Below, piece after piece: positions 1-9,323 of a stretch of DNA of 64,000 nt (positions are counted from its first letter, which is position 1; each line of letters opens with the position of its first letter). The DNA comes from Frateuria_A sp035943815. Its GTDB lineage: Bacteria; Pseudomonadota; Gammaproteobacteria; Xanthomonadales; Rhodanobacteraceae. The stretch covers positions 62,001 to 126,000 of the forward strand of contig NZ_DASZBU010000009.1 of NCBI RefSeq assembly GCF_035943815.1, in the 5' to 3' direction. The notes under the pieces were generated by a model. The model was not told the origin of the DNA, did not search any database, and was given only the letters and a program-made list of their open reading frames with translations. A program made the translations under genes and the position numbers.

Positions 1-1
1 G

Positions 2-1765
2 GTGGTGATCTCGGCCGTCGTGTCGCTCACGCTCACGCCGGCGCTGTGCGGGCGCCTGCTCAAGCCCGAGCGGGCCAACCCGCCGCCACCCGGGCGCATC
101 GAGCGCGCGGTGGAGCGCTTCGATCGCGCCCTGCTGCACCGCTACGAGCGCGCGCTGGACTGGTCCATGCGCCACCGCCGGCTGATGCGCTGGCAGCCGC
201 TGATCCTGCTGGTGCTGACCGTGGTGCTGGGCATCGCGGTGGGCAAGACCGCCGGCGGCACCTTCATGCCGGACGAGGACACCGGCCAGCTGCAGGCGCA
301 GCTCACCGCCGACGCGAACGTCTCGCCGGTTCTGCTCACCGCGCGGGTGCAGCAGGTGGCGCAGATCATCCAGGCCGATCCGGCGGTGGCCGACATGCTC
401 ACCATGCTCGGCGGCCAAGGCGGCGGCGACGGCGGAGCGGTCGGCAACGGCGCGCAGATGTTCATGGACCTCAAGCCGCGCGGCGACGGGCCGGGCGAGC
501 GCGACGTGGGTTCCAAGAAGGTGGTCGAGCGGCTGTCCAAGCAGCTGGACAAGCTGCCTGGCGTGCGTGTCGAGCTGAGCGTGGCGCAGTTCCTCAGCGG
601 CGGCGGCAGCGGCGACCGCGGCGGCCAGTACGAGTTCCAGCTCATCAGCGACAACGGCGACGACCTGCAGCCGTGGACCTTGAAGATGGTGCGCCAGCTG
701 CGCGAGAAGAAGGAGTTCCGCGATGTCGGCAGCGACTTCGACCAGACCGGCAAGCAGCAGATGCTGAAGGTCGACCGCGAGAACGCCGCGCGGCTGCACG
801 TGAGCCTGGGCGCGGTCGATTCGGCGCTGTACAACTCCTTCGGGCAGAACCAGGTCTCGGTGATCTACTCGGACATCAACCAGTACCGCGTGGTGCTGAC
901 CTCTGCCGGCGCCGAGACGATCAGCCCCGAATCGCTGCTCAACGTGCACGTGCGCAGCAGCACCGGCCAGATGATCCCGCTCTCGGCGCTGGCGCGCATC
1001 GAACCCAACATCGCGCCGATGCGCATCCGCCACCACAACCAGCTGCAGGCGGCCACCGTCACCTACAACCTGGCCGAGGGCGTGGACCAGCAGACCGGCG
1101 TCAAGCTGGTCGAGCAGGCCGCCTTCGCGGCGCACCTGCCCGACGGCATGCGGGTGGATTTCACCGGCGCCAACCAGCGGCTGCAGCAGGCCAAGTCCAA
1201 CGGCATGATTCTGCTGCTGGCCTCGATCGTGGCGATGTACATCGTCCTGGGCATCCTCTACGAAAGCCTGGGCCATCCGCTGACCATCCTCTCGACGCTG
1301 CCCGCCGCCGGCATGGGCGCTTTCCTGGCCATGCTGGTGACGCAGACCCAGCTCTCGCTGATGGCGATCATCGCGATCCTGATGCTCATCGGCATCGTCA
1401 AGAAGAACGCGATCCTGATGGTCGACTTCGCGCTGGTCGGCCAGCGCGAACGCAACCAGTCGCCGCCCGACGCCATCCGCGAGGCCGCGCTGGTGCGCTT
1501 CCGCCCGATCACCATGACCACACTGGTGGCGATGGGCGCGGCGCTGCCGCTGGCGATCGGCTTCGGCATCGGCTCGGAGATGCGCCAGCCGCTTGGAATA
1601 GCCATCGTCGGCGGTCTGCTGGTGTCGCAGCTCTTGACCCTGCTCAGCACGCCGGCGATCTACCTGTGGGGCTACGACCGCAGGATCCGCAAGGCCGCTC
1701 GCCGGCAGCGCCGCGAGGAGAAACGGCGGCTCAAGGCGTTGGGCAAGCAGCAGACGGCTAGCTGA
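2..1765 (+). CDS. RND multidrug efflux permease, MdtC-like (5' end outside window)
   Basis: Inner-membrane pump subunit of a tripartite RND efflux system, driven by proton influx. The frame is open from the first base, so the N-terminal half lies upstream; 587 residues are visible against about 1,030 for the family. Seen here: the end of the first transmembrane block, a large periplasmic loop (about residues 80-390), then the C-terminal membrane bundle. The segment LMLIGIVKKNAILMVDFAL and the following LRFRPITMTTL-like stretch are typical of the MdtB/MdtC/HAE1 branch. The C-terminus is a basic cytoplasmic tail. It ends 12 bp before a convergent MFS gene. Substrate cannot be deduced. The adaptor gene must be to the left, if present. 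Confidence 0.93.
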   Translation: MVISAVVSLTLTPALCGRLLKPERANPPPPGRIERAVERFDRALLHRYERALDWSMRHRRLMRWQPLILLVLTVVLGIAVGKTAGGTFMPDEDTGQLQAQLTADANVSPVLLTARVQQVAQIIQADPAVADMLTMLGGQGGGDGGAVGNGAQMFMDLKPRGDGPGERDVGSKKVVERLSKQLDKLPGVRVELSVAQFLSGGGSGDRGGQYEFQLISDNGDDLQPWTLKMVRQLREKKEFRDVGSDFDQTGKQQMLKVDRENAARLHVSLGAVDSALYNSFGQNQVSVIYSDINQYRVVLTSAGAETISPESLLNVHVRSSTGQMIPLSALARIEPNIAPMRIRHHNQLQAATVTYNLAEGVDQQTGVKLVEQAAFAAHLPDGMRVDFTGANQRLQQAKSNGMILLLASIVAMYIVLGILYESLGHPLTILSTLPAAGMGAFLAMLVTQTQLSLMAIIAILMLIGIVKKNAILMVDFALVGQRERNQSPPDAIREAALVRFRPITMTTLVAMGAALPLAIGFGIGSEMRQPLGIAIVGGLLVSQLLTLLSTPAIYLWGYDRRIRKAARRQRREEKRRLKALGKQQTAS

Positions 1766-1777
1766 CGCTGCCGGACT

Positions 1778-3055
1778 TCAGGCTGGCGCGCCGTCCGGGC
1801 GCGCCGTGCCGATGCCGCGCAGGGCCGGGCTGGCCAGGCAGCCCAGCGCGATGGCGCTCAGCGCCAGGCCGGCGCCGACGAACAGCGCGCCGAGCGAAAT
1901 CAGCTTGAGCAGGCTGCCGGCCACCGCGGCGGATACCGGGCCGATGCCCATGAAGGTGAACATCAGCAGGCTCATGGTGCGACCCATCATGGCCGGCGGC
2001 ACGCGCTGCTGGATCCATGTGACGATCGCGATCTGCGCGATGCCCGCCAGCACGCCCACCCCGGCGAGCAACAGCGCGCCGTAGGCGGTGCTGTGCACCA
2101 GCGCCAGCGCAGCCAGTGCGAAGCCGGCCATCGTGTCCATGCACAGCACCAGCATGCCCAGGCGTCCGGCCGCCCTGCGCGCGACGACCCGCGACAGAAA
2201 CCCTCCCACCAGCATGCCGCCGCCGTTGGCGGTCATCAGGACGCCCAGCGATGCGGCCCCCAGATCCATGCGGCTGTTGGCCAGCACGGGCAGGCCGACT
2301 TGGATCGGTCCGCCGACGAACGCCGTGACCACCGCCGCATAAAGCATGAACGCGCGCAGCGGCAGGTCGGCCCAGATCTGGCGCACGCCCGCCGCCACGT
2401 CGCCCAGCACGCCGCGGCCCGTAGCGTGCGGCTGGCGATCGGTTGCAGTGCGGATCAGCCACAGCGACGCGAGCGAAAAGACGAAGCTCGCCCCATCGAT
2501 GGCGAACGCCATGCCCAGCCCGCGTGCCTCGGCGGTGCCGTGGCCCGCATGGATGCCGATGACCAGGCCGGCCATTGCGGGGCCGATGAACAGGCTCAAC
2601 TGGCGCGCGCCCATGAACAGGGCATTGGCGGAGGCCAGCTGAGATGGCGGCACCAGCTGGGGCAGCAGCGCCGAGCCAGCCGGATAGGCGAACGCGGTGG
2701 CCATGCCGATCCCCAGGGCGATCGCGTAGACCGCCGGCATGGCGACCGCGCCACCCAGCACCAGGCCGGCCAGCGTCGCCACCAGCAGAGCATTGGCGCC
2801 GCGCGCCAGCAGCAGGATGCGCCGCGCGGAGAGCCGGTCGACCATCGCGCCGCCGATCAGCATGAAGATCGCCCGCGGCAGCGCCATCGCCGCCAGCACC
2901 AGGCCGAGCGCGGCCGCGCTGCCGGTCAGCCGCAGCACCTGCCACGGCAGCGCGACCAGGGTGAACTGATCGCCCAGCGCCGAGATCGAGCTGCCGCCGA
3001 ACAGCAGGCGGAAGTCGCGATGGGCGAGCACCGAAGCACGGCCTTGGTTTTCCAT
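1778..3055 (-). CDS. MFS exporter, EntS/MFS_3-type
   Basis: A 425-residue major facilitator protein with about 12 hydrophobic segments and the loop-2 signature following SSISALGDQFTLVALPW, which resembles the enterobactin-exporter (EntS) branch of MFS. It probably exports a small molecule or drug across the inner membrane by proton antiport; the substrate is unknown and no siderophore genes are nearby. The ATG at 3055 directly precedes the charged N-terminus MENQGRASVLAHRDFRLLF, usual for this branch. It lies 46 bp downstream of the DUF2239 gene on the same strand and probably shares its promoter. Confidence 0.88.
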   Translation of the reverse strand: MENQGRASVLAHRDFRLLFGGSSISALGDQFTLVALPWQVLRLTGSAAALGLVLAAMALPRAIFMLIGGAMVDRLSARRILLLARGANALLVATLAGLVLGGAVAMPAVYAIALGIGMATAFAYPAGSALLPQLVPPSQLASANALFMGARQLSLFIGPAMAGLVIGIHAGHGTAEARGLGMAFAIDGASFVFSLASLWLIRTATDRQPHATGRGVLGDVAAGVRQIWADLPLRAFMLYAAVVTAFVGGPIQVGLPVLANSRMDLGAASLGVLMTANGGGMLVGGFLSRVVARRAAGRLGMLVLCMDTMAGFALAALALVHSTAYGALLLAGVGVLAGIAQIAIVTWIQQRVPPAMMGRTMSLLMFTFMGIGPVSAAVAGSLLKLISLGALFVGAGLALSAIALGCLASPALRGIGTARPDGAPA

Positions 3056-3101
3056 TGGTTTCTTCCTGGATGGGGATATCGGCGACGAGCGCCGGCTTGC
3101 T

Positions 3102-3704
3102 TCAGACGGCGGCGCCGCGCCCGGGCTTGGCGGTACCGGCCTCGTCCCAGGCGATGGCTGCCAGGCGGCCCAGGTGTTCGCGCACGTCGGCAGGCCAGCG
3201 CTCGATCAACTGGCCGAAGCGCAGGCGCTCGCCGCGCCAGAACGCTCGGCTGGCCTCCTCGTGGCCGGGCAGGTCGCCGGTCATCGCGAGCATGAAGCGG
3301 TCGACCGCCTCGGCCGACTCGCGTGCACGCTGTGCCGCGCCGCCTTCGCGGATGGCGTGCTCGACGAGCCGCCGCAGCACGGCCGAGGCGCCGCCCGGCT
3401 GCGCCGTCAGCCAGTCCCAATGGCGCGGCAGCAGGGTCACTTCGCGCGCGGTGACGCCCAGCCGGGGGCGACCGGGACCGCGCGGCGCGGGCGGTTGCGG
3501 CTGCAGGCGCGCAAGAATCTCCGCTTCGCTGCCGCGCAGGTCGAATTCGATCGTACGGCCGCTGCCATCGTCGAAGGCCAGCAAGTGCCCCACGCCCGCC
3601 TCCTGCGCGCGCTTGAGGGCCAGCGCGACCTCCGCGCACGGACCGGAGGCGAGCAGGCGGTCACCGGCGAAGGCGGTGCAGGTGGCAGCGCGGTGGGCTT
3701 GCAT
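3102..3704 (-). CDS. DUF2239 family protein
   Basis: A 200-residue soluble protein with the DUF2239 layout: an N-terminal half with FAGDRLLASG and a central GRPRLGVTAREVTLLPRHWDWL segment, followed by a helical C-terminal half rich in Ala, Arg and Glu. The middle motif (GRPRLGV, RHWDWL) is the family hallmark and resembles a short DNA-binding-like helix pair, but no function is established. It is the first gene of a likely two-gene unit with the MFS exporter and has a good sigma-70 promoter about 20 bp upstream of its ATG. Confidence 0.82.
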   Translation of the reverse strand: MQAHRAATCTAFAGDRLLASGPCAEVALALKRAQEAGVGHLLAFDDGSGRTIEFDLRGSEAEILARLQPQPPAPRGPGRPRLGVTAREVTLLPRHWDWLTAQPGGASAVLRRLVEHAIREGGAAQRARESAEAVDRFMLAMTGDLPGHEEASRAFWRGERLRFGQLIERWPADVREHLGRLAAIAWDEAGTAKPGRGAAV

Positions 3705-3730
3705 GGCGGGCAGGGAGAAGAGGAACGTCT

Positions 3731-3758
3731 AATTTACCCGGATGAAACCTATGGTCAA
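3731..3758 (-). promoter_or_regulatory. Sigma-70 promoter for the DUF2239-MFS unit
   Basis: On the minus strand TTGACC (3753-3758) and TAAATT (3731-3736) are separated by 16 bp, and the predicted start of transcription falls about 20 bp before the ATG at 3704. The hexamers are close to the consensus TTGACA/TATAAT. Prediction from sequence only. Confidence 0.5.
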
Positions 3759-3965
3759 GCGCTATCGGCGGGCGCTTGGTCGCGCAGCCTTTCGTCCGCG
3801 CCCAAGCAGTGCGGCCCGGCAATGCGTCGAGCCCGCTATCGGTGCGCTTTTTCATCCACGCGACAAAGCGTTCGTGACCATGGGCGGTGCCCGTTCGCCG
3901 CGGCCACCAGATATATTAAACTATGGAGTACACGAACCTTCCCCTCCCCCAAGACAAGGTCTCCC

Positions 3966-4499
3966 ATGCTCCCCGCTCCCTCCCATCTGCTCTGCGGCAC
4001 GCTGGCGCTCCTGTCGGCCGGAGTCGCACTGCCCGCCACCGCCGCCCATCTGGAACTGCAGGGCGGCCGCAGCTATATGGACAGCTACGGCGCCAACACC
4101 GCCTTCGTCGAAGCGACCTTCGCGCCGCACACGATCGGCGCCAACGGCCGGCTCGACTGGTCCCCGGACCTGTCGGCCGGCTGGATCGATAGCCGCGACG
4201 TGCGCCGCTACCGAAACGCTGCCTACGGCACCGACCACGCGGTGGCGCTGGTCGCCGCGGGCGCGCGTTTCCATTACGGCGACGCCGATGCTTGGTACCG
4301 CCCGCTGTTCTTCAGCTTCCAGCTCGCCGGCGCCAACCGGACCACGCAGGCCTTGTCGACGCACTACCAGTTCGTCAGCTCGCTGGGCTGGCAGGGCGAG
4401 CACCTGAGCTTCCAGATCCGCCACATCTCCAACGGCAGCCTGCACAAGCCCAACCGTGGCGAGACCATGGCCCTGGTCGGCCTAGGTTTCGACCTCTGA
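3966..4499 (+). CDS. pagL: Lipid A deacylase, PagL-like outer-membrane protein
   Basis: A 177-residue protein with a signal peptide (about residues 1-26, ending ATAAH) followed by a small beta-barrel of alternating residues. The C-terminal motif RHISNGSLHKPNRGE carries the His-x-Ser pair (H153, S155) and a downstream Glu (E166) expected of the PagL catalytic triad, and it ends in an aromatic-hydrophobic C-terminal strand (VGLGFDL). PagL removes the 3-linked acyl chain from lipid A in the outer membrane, lowering endotoxicity and altering sensitivity to cationic peptides. Start chosen at the ATG opening the signal peptide. An AT-rich stretch (TATATTAAACT, near 3914) about 45 bp upstream may contain the -10 element. 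A strong hairpin follows the stop. Confidence 0.85.
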   Translation: MLPAPSHLLCGTLALLSAGVALPATAAHLELQGGRSYMDSYGANTAFVEATFAPHTIGANGRLDWSPDLSAGWIDSRDVRRYRNAAYGTDHAVALVAAGARFHYGDADAWYRPLFFSFQLAGANRTTQALSTHYQFVSSLGWQGEHLSFQIRHISNGSLHKPNRGETMALVGLGFDL

Positions 4500-4505
4500 A
4501 CGCAA

Positions 4506-4535
4506 CGAAGGCGCCAAATGGCGCCTTCGCTTTCT
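4506..4535. terminator. Bidirectional intrinsic terminator between pagL and emrB
   Basis: Perfect 10-bp stem CGAAGGCGCC / GGCGCCTTCG (4506-4515 and 4520-4529) with an AAAT loop, followed by CTTTCT. It sits between two convergent stop codons (4499 and 4535), so it can end transcription from both sides. Confidence 0.8.
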
Positions 4536-6058
4536 CAATGCCCGCCGCCGGCTGCCGGGCCGGCCTTGGCGATGAACGGCGGCCGCGTCAGCCAGATCAC
4601 CAGCACCAGGCTGCAGAAGACCCAGCCCAGCACGTGGAAGACCTCGTTGAAGGAGATCTGGAAGCCCTGCTGGGTCGCCATCTGGTTGATCGTCGCCGCG
4701 GCGGTCTGCGGGTCGCCCATCGACTCCATGGTCGCGCGGGTGACCGGGTCGTAGGCCGTGATGTGCTCCACCAGCTGCTCGTGGTGGGTCACCGCACGGC
4801 GCTCCCACATCAGCGTGGTGAGCGAGGCGGAGAAGCTGCCGCCCAGCGTGCGCAGGAAGGTGGCCAGGCCCGAGCCGGAAGCGATCTCGTTCTGCTGCAG
4901 GTCCGACAGCAGGATGGTGAGAATAGGCATGAAGAACAGCGCCACGCCCAGGCCCTGGATCAGCTGCACCAGCGCCACGTGGTAGAAGTCGATGCCGATG
5001 TAGAAGTCCGAGCGCATGAAGCAGGTCATGCCCAGCACGATGAAGGCGATCGATGCCACCGCGCGCAGATCGAACTTCGGCGCGAACTTGCCCACGAAGA
5101 AGGTCAGCATCACCGGAAGCACGCCGAGCGGCGCCGTGGCAAAGCCTGCCCAGGTCGAGGTGTAGCCGAGGTTGCGCTGCAGCCACAGCGGCATCAGCAG
5201 GCTCATCGCGAAGAACGCGGCGTAGGCCAGGATCAGCGCGACCGTGCCGTAAGTGAAGTTGCGGTGCCGGAACAGCCTGAGATCGACGATCGGGTCTTTG
5301 TCGGTCAGTTCCCAGATCAGGAAGATCGCGATGCTGATCGCCGAGACGATGCTGGTGACGATGATGAAGGTGGAATTGAACCAGTCCTCGTCGTTGCCCT
5401 TGTCCAGTACCACCTGCAACGCGCCGACGCCGATGATCAGCGTGATCAGCCCGACGTAGTCGATCTTGGGACGTTCGGTCTTGTCCACCCGCGCGCGCAT
5501 CTGGTTTGCCACTACGAAGCTCGCGAAGATGCCGATCGGCACGTTGATGAAGAAGATCCACGGCCAGGAATAGTTGTCGGTGATCCAGCCGCCCAGGATC
5601 GGCCCGGCGATTGGCGCCACCACCGTGACCATCGCCAGCAGCGCCAGCGCCATGCCGCGCTTGGCAGGGGGGTAGATCGAGATCAGCAGGCTCTGCGTGA
5701 TCGGATACATCGGTCCGGCCACCGCGCCCTGGATCGCCCGGAACAGGATCAGCATTCCCATGCTCTGCGATACGCCGCACAGGAACGAGGTCAGCGCGAA
5801 CAGCAGGGTCGACCAGATGAACAGCTTCACCTCGCCGAAGCGGCGGGTGAGGAAGCCGGTCAGCGGCAGCGAGATCGCCATGCTGACCGCGAACGAGGTG
5901 ATCACCCAGGTACTCTGGTTCACGCTCACGCCGAGGTTGCCGGCGATGGTCGGCAGCGACACATTGGCGATGGTGGTGTCCAGCACCTGCATGAAGGTGG
6001 CCAGCGACAGGCCGATCGTGGTGATCGCCATGCTGGGTGGACGGAACTGTGTGGTCAT
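4535..6058 (-). CDS. emrB: EmrB-like DHA2 family multidrug efflux permease
   Basis: A 507-residue inner-membrane protein with about 14 hydrophobic helices. The first helix carries LDTTIANVSLPTIAGNLGVS, the DHA2-family signature, and helix 5 has the antiporter motif region GPILGGWITDNYSWPWIFFINVP. It is expected to form with EmrA and the NodT-type outer-membrane protein a tripartite, proton-driven efflux system for hydrophobic drugs, uncouplers or fatty acids. It is the last gene of the marR-nodT-emrA-emrB unit, 111 bp after emrA. Its stop abuts a shared terminator. Confidence 0.94.
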   Translation of the reverse strand: MTTQFRPPSMAITTIGLSLATFMQVLDTTIANVSLPTIAGNLGVSVNQSTWVITSFAVSMAISLPLTGFLTRRFGEVKLFIWSTLLFALTSFLCGVSQSMGMLILFRAIQGAVAGPMYPITQSLLISIYPPAKRGMALALLAMVTVVAPIAGPILGGWITDNYSWPWIFFINVPIGIFASFVVANQMRARVDKTERPKIDYVGLITLIIGVGALQVVLDKGNDEDWFNSTFIIVTSIVSAISIAIFLIWELTDKDPIVDLRLFRHRNFTYGTVALILAYAAFFAMSLLMPLWLQRNLGYTSTWAGFATAPLGVLPVMLTFFVGKFAPKFDLRAVASIAFIVLGMTCFMRSDFYIGIDFYHVALVQLIQGLGVALFFMPILTILLSDLQQNEIASGSGLATFLRTLGGSFSASLTTLMWERRAVTHHEQLVEHITAYDPVTRATMESMGDPQTAAATINQMATQQGFQISFNEVFHVLGWVFCSLVLVIWLTRPPFIAKAGPAAGGGH

Positions 6059-6169
6059 CGGACGGAGCCTGGCGACGAGGGCGGGCGGGCGGCGAGCGGT
6101 GCGGAGCGGGGCAGGGGCGCGGCCGTGGGCCTCAGGCGCGCGCCTCCTCGGGGAGCCCTCGCCGGGCGT

Positions 6170-7366
6170 TCAGCGGCCCATGTTGGTATGGATGATCTGG
6201 TTGATCAGGCTGTCGGCCTGCTCGAGCTGCTTCTGGTAGACCTGCGTGCTGAAGGCCGGCTTGGTCGGCGGCTGGAGGGCCAGCATCGGCCCCCGCTGGT
6301 CGTGCAGGCTGACCGTGACGTCGGTGGACAGCCCGATGCGCAGCGGGTGCTTGTCCAGCTGCTGCGGGTCGGTGAACACCACCCGCACCGGCACGCGCTG
6401 CACGATCTTGATCCAGTTGCCGGTGGCGTTCTGCGCCGGCAGCAGCGAGAAGGCGCTGCCGGTGCCCACGCCCAGGCTCTGCACCGTGCCCTTGTAGGTC
6501 ACGTCGCCGCCGTAGACGTCGGCGTGGATGTCCACCGGCTGGCCGATGCGCATGTGGGTGAGCTGGGTTTCCTTGAAGTTGGCGTCCAGCCAGACCTCGT
6601 GCAGGGGCACCACCGCCATCAGCGGCGTGCCCGGCGCCACGCGCTGGCCAAGTTGCACCGCACGCTTGGCCACGTAACCATCGACGGGAGCGACGATCGT
6701 GGTGCGCAGCTCGTCCAGGTAGGCGGCGCGAAGCTTCGCCGCGGCCGTCTGGACGTCCGGGTGCGAGGCGACCACGGTATCGTCCACCAGCACCTTGCTG
6801 GTCTGGTACTGCTGGGTGGCGGCAGTCAGCGCGCTTTCGGCGGCGGTCAGCTCGTCGCGGGCGTGCGCCAGTTCCTCGGCGGAGATCGCGCCGGACTTGG
6901 CCAGGTCGCGACGGCGGTTGAAGTCGGCACGAGCCTTGTCTACCGCCACCTTGCGCGCGGTCACGTCGGCCTGCGCGCCGCTCACCGTGCTGTACAGGCC
7001 GCGCACCTTGCGTACGGTGCTGGCGAGGTTGGCCTTGGCCTCGGCCAGCGCCACCTCGGTGTTGCTCGGGTCGAGCTTGATCAGCACCTGACCGGCCTTC
7101 ACGCGGTCGCCGTCGTCGGCGCCGATCGACACCACGGTGCCTGGGAGCTGCGGCGTGATCTGCACGATGTTGCCGTTGACGTAGGCATCGTCGGTGCCTT
7201 CGTACCAGCGGCCGTCGAAGTAGTACCAAAGGCCCCAGCCGATCAGGGCGAGCAGCACCACCACGCCGAGCGCGCGCAGCAGGAAGCCGCGCTTGTTCTT
7301 TGCGGCCGGCCGGTTTTGGTCAGGCGCGGCGGCGCCGTTCGGTTGGGAAGCAGGCTGGCTGGACAT
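6170..7366 (-). CDS. emrA: EmrA-like membrane fusion protein (HlyD family)
   Basis: Periplasmic adaptor of 398 residues: a short Pro/Gln-rich cytoplasmic tail, one membrane helix (about residues 25-45, LLRALGVVVLLALIGWGLWYY), a biotinyl-lipoyl half (GTDDAYVNGNIVQITPQLPG), a long coiled-coil hairpin (about 110-210) and the second lipoyl half (VAPVDGYVAKRAVQLGQRV). It links EmrB to the outer-membrane channel. Start: the ATG at 7366 is preceded by GAAGG at a fitting distance and lies 10 bp after the nodT stop; an ATG at 7444 in the same frame would overlap nodT by about 65 bp and adds a proline-rich leader, so it was not used. Confidence 0.93.
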   Translation of the reverse strand: MSSQPASQPNGAAAPDQNRPAAKNKRGFLLRALGVVVLLALIGWGLWYYFDGRWYEGTDDAYVNGNIVQITPQLPGTVVSIGADDGDRVKAGQVLIKLDPSNTEVALAEAKANLASTVRKVRGLYSTVSGAQADVTARKVAVDKARADFNRRRDLAKSGAISAEELAHARDELTAAESALTAATQQYQTSKVLVDDTVVASHPDVQTAAAKLRAAYLDELRTTIVAPVDGYVAKRAVQLGQRVAPGTPLMAVVPLHEVWLDANFKETQLTHMRIGQPVDIHADVYGGDVTYKGTVQSLGVGTGSAFSLLPAQNATGNWIKIVQRVPVRVVFTDPQQLDKHPLRIGLSTDVTVSLHDQRGPMLALQPPTKPAFSTQVYQKQLEQADSLINQIIHTNMGR

Positions 7367-7376
7367 GGAAGAGCCT

Positions 7377-8834
7377 TCAGGAATGAGCGGGGGTGGAAGA
7401 GTCGGAAGCGGTCTGGGTCGCGGCCTGCGGGCGGTAGCCGCCACCGAGGGCCTGGATCAGCTGCACGGAGAGATCGACCTGCTGCGCCTTGAGCGCGGCC
7501 ATGCGCTGCTCGGCGGCGAGCAGTTGCTGACGCACGCTGAGCGTCTCCAGATAGCTGCCGACGCCGGCGCGGTAGCGCTGCTCGGCCAGGCGCCAGGCGT
7601 CGCCGGCGGCATCGAGCGCGCGCTGCTGCGCCTGGATCTGGACAGTCAGCGACTGCTGCGCCGAGTAGTCGTCGGACACTTCGTTGAGCGCGCCGACCAG
7701 GGCCTGGTTGTACTGCGCCACCGCCAGGTCGTATTGCGCGTCCTTGCCGGCGAGGTTGGCGCGCAGGCGGCCGCCGTCGAAGATCGGCAGGCTCAGCGAA
7801 GGGCCGACCTGGTAGAACAGCGAGGAAGCCCGGAACAGGTTGTTGCCGCCCATGCTGAGCAGGCCGGCCATCGCGCCGAGCTTCACGTTGGGCAGGAACT
7901 CGGTCTTGGCGGCGGCGATGTCGTGGGCGGCCGCCTCCACGCGCCAGCGCGCGGCGACCAGGTCGGCGCGGTGGCCAAGCAGGTCGATCGGCAGGTTGGC
8001 CGGCACCGCCAGCGTTTCGGGTGCGAGCGGGCGCGGCCGGGCGATGTCCAGGCCGCGGTCGGGGCCCTTGCCCAGCAGCACCGACAGCGCCGAGCGCGCG
8101 GCATCGATCGCGCGCTGCGCCAGCGCGAGCTGCTGCTGCGCGCTGGCCACTTCGGCGTCGCCCTGCTTGAGCTGCAGCCGGCTGTCCAGCCCGGCGGCAA
8201 CGCGCTGGGCGGTCAGTTCGCGCGCCTTGCCGGCGCGCTCCAGTTCGGCTTGCGCCAGGTCCTGCTGGGTATAGGCGTAGGCCAGTTGCGCATAGGCTCG
8301 GGCCACGTTGCCTGACAGCTCGACGCGCGCGGCGCGCGCCTCGACCTCGGTCGCGCGGGCCTGGCCGACTGCGGCTTCCCACGCGGCGCGCTGGCCGCCC
8401 CAGAGGTCCAGTCCCCAGTTGAAGCTGAGGTAGCCGAACTTGGCCAAGGAGAAATGCGCCTTGTCGCCGAACAGGCCTGCCGGCGGCTTGGCGCCGGCGA
8501 CGCTGGCGCCCAGGCCCAGCTCCGGCTTGCGCGCGGCGTCGGCGGCGCCGGCGGCGGCCTGCGCCCCGCGCGCGCGCGCGTCGGCTGCGGCCAGGCCGGG
8601 GTTGCCGGCCAGCGCCTCGTCGATCAGCGCATCCAGTTGCGGATCGCCCAGGCCGCTCCACCAGGCCTGCGCGGGCCATGCCGCCGGGCTGAGCGCCTTG
8701 CCGCCCAGGCTGCGCTGGGCCGTAAGCGCGGACGGATCGAGCAGCGTGCCGTCCGGATGCAGCCCGCCGCTGCTGGCGCAGCCGGCCAGGACGAGAGTCA
8801 GTGCGGTGGCCGCCGCAAGGAGTTGCAGACGCAT
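7377..8834 (-). CDS. NodT/OprM-type outer-membrane efflux lipoprotein
   Basis: A 485-residue outer-membrane factor that forms the trimeric exit duct of the efflux system. It starts MRLQLLAAATALTLVLAGC: a lipoprotein signal peptide with lipobox LAGC, so the mature protein begins at Cys19. Two OEP repeats follow, each with long heptad-rich helices (for example residues 95-290 and 310-470), and the conserved segment FLPNVKLGAMAG. In-frame starts further upstream would put residues before the signal peptide and were rejected. It lies 23 bp downstream of the marR gene and 10 bp upstream of emrA, so it is cotranscribed with both. Confidence 0.93.
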   Translation of the reverse strand: MRLQLLAAATALTLVLAGCASSGGLHPDGTLLDPSALTAQRSLGGKALSPAAWPAQAWWSGLGDPQLDALIDEALAGNPGLAAADARARGAQAAAGAADAARKPELGLGASVAGAKPPAGLFGDKAHFSLAKFGYLSFNWGLDLWGGQRAAWEAAVGQARATEVEARAARVELSGNVARAYAQLAYAYTQQDLAQAELERAGKARELTAQRVAAGLDSRLQLKQGDAEVASAQQQLALAQRAIDAARSALSVLLGKGPDRGLDIARPRPLAPETLAVPANLPIDLLGHRADLVAARWRVEAAAHDIAAAKTEFLPNVKLGAMAGLLSMGGNNLFRASSLFYQVGPSLSLPIFDGGRLRANLAGKDAQYDLAVAQYNQALVGALNEVSDDYSAQQSLTVQIQAQQRALDAAGDAWRLAEQRYRAGVGSYLETLSVRQQLLAAEQRMAALKAQQVDLSVQLIQALGGGYRPQAATQTASDSSTPAHS

Positions 8835-8857
8835 GGCTTGGGGATTCCGGGTGAGGG

Positions 8858-9316
8858 TCAGTCTTTGTCGCGCAACGCGTGCAGTACGCGCGACAGGTAG
8901 TCGTGCAGGCGCTTGCGCTCGGTTTCGCTGAGCGAGCGTTGCGCCGCATCCAGCACGCGCTCGTTGCAGTCGGTCAACTGCTGCCAAAGAGCGTTGCCCG
9001 TATCGGTCAGCTCGATGCGAAGCGCGCGGCGGTCCTGTTCGTGCGGGCAGCGGCGCAGGTAGCCCTTGCGTTCGAGCTGGTCGAGCTGGCGGGTCATCGC
9101 ACCGCCATCGAGCTCCACCGACCGGGCCAATTCGGACGCCGTCATCGGGCCCAGCCGGGCCAGCCGCTTGAGTATCAGGAACTGGGTGAAACGCAGATCC
9201 ACGCCCAGCGCAGCGAGCTCCGCCTCCATGGCGCGCACGATCTCCGAGCGCACCAGGCCAAGCAATACGCCCAGGCTTTCCTGGGGAGCCGCGAAGGCAA
9301 GGGAGTCGGTGTCCAT
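8858..9316 (-). CDS. MarR-family regulator of the emr operon
   Basis: A 152-residue winged-helix repressor. The recognition region MTASELARSVELDGGAMTRQLDQLERKGYLRR and the wing with DRRALRIELTDTG are classical MarR. As first gene of the marR-nodT-emrA-emrB unit it most likely represses its own operon and releases DNA on binding a phenolic or hydrophobic ligand, like EmrR/MprA. Start: the ATG at 9316 is preferred. The alternative ATG at 9325 lies inside the predicted -10 box (9324-9329), while 9316 coincides with the predicted transcription start, so the mRNA may be leaderless. Confidence 0.9.
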   Translation of the reverse strand: MDTDSLAFAAPQESLGVLLGLVRSEIVRAMEAELAALGVDLRFTQFLILKRLARLGPMTASELARSVELDGGAMTRQLDQLERKGYLRRCPHEQDRRALRIELTDTGNALWQQLTDCNERVLDAAQRSLSETERKRLHDYLSRVLHALRDKD

Positions 9317-9323
9317 GCCGCGC

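Noticed and set aside
4292..7492. A very long open frame on the plus strand antisense to emrB and emrA
   Set aside because: It is rich in His, Arg, Gln and Asp with no domain, and mirrors the codon structure of two well-supported genes on the other strand; a composition effect of high GC.
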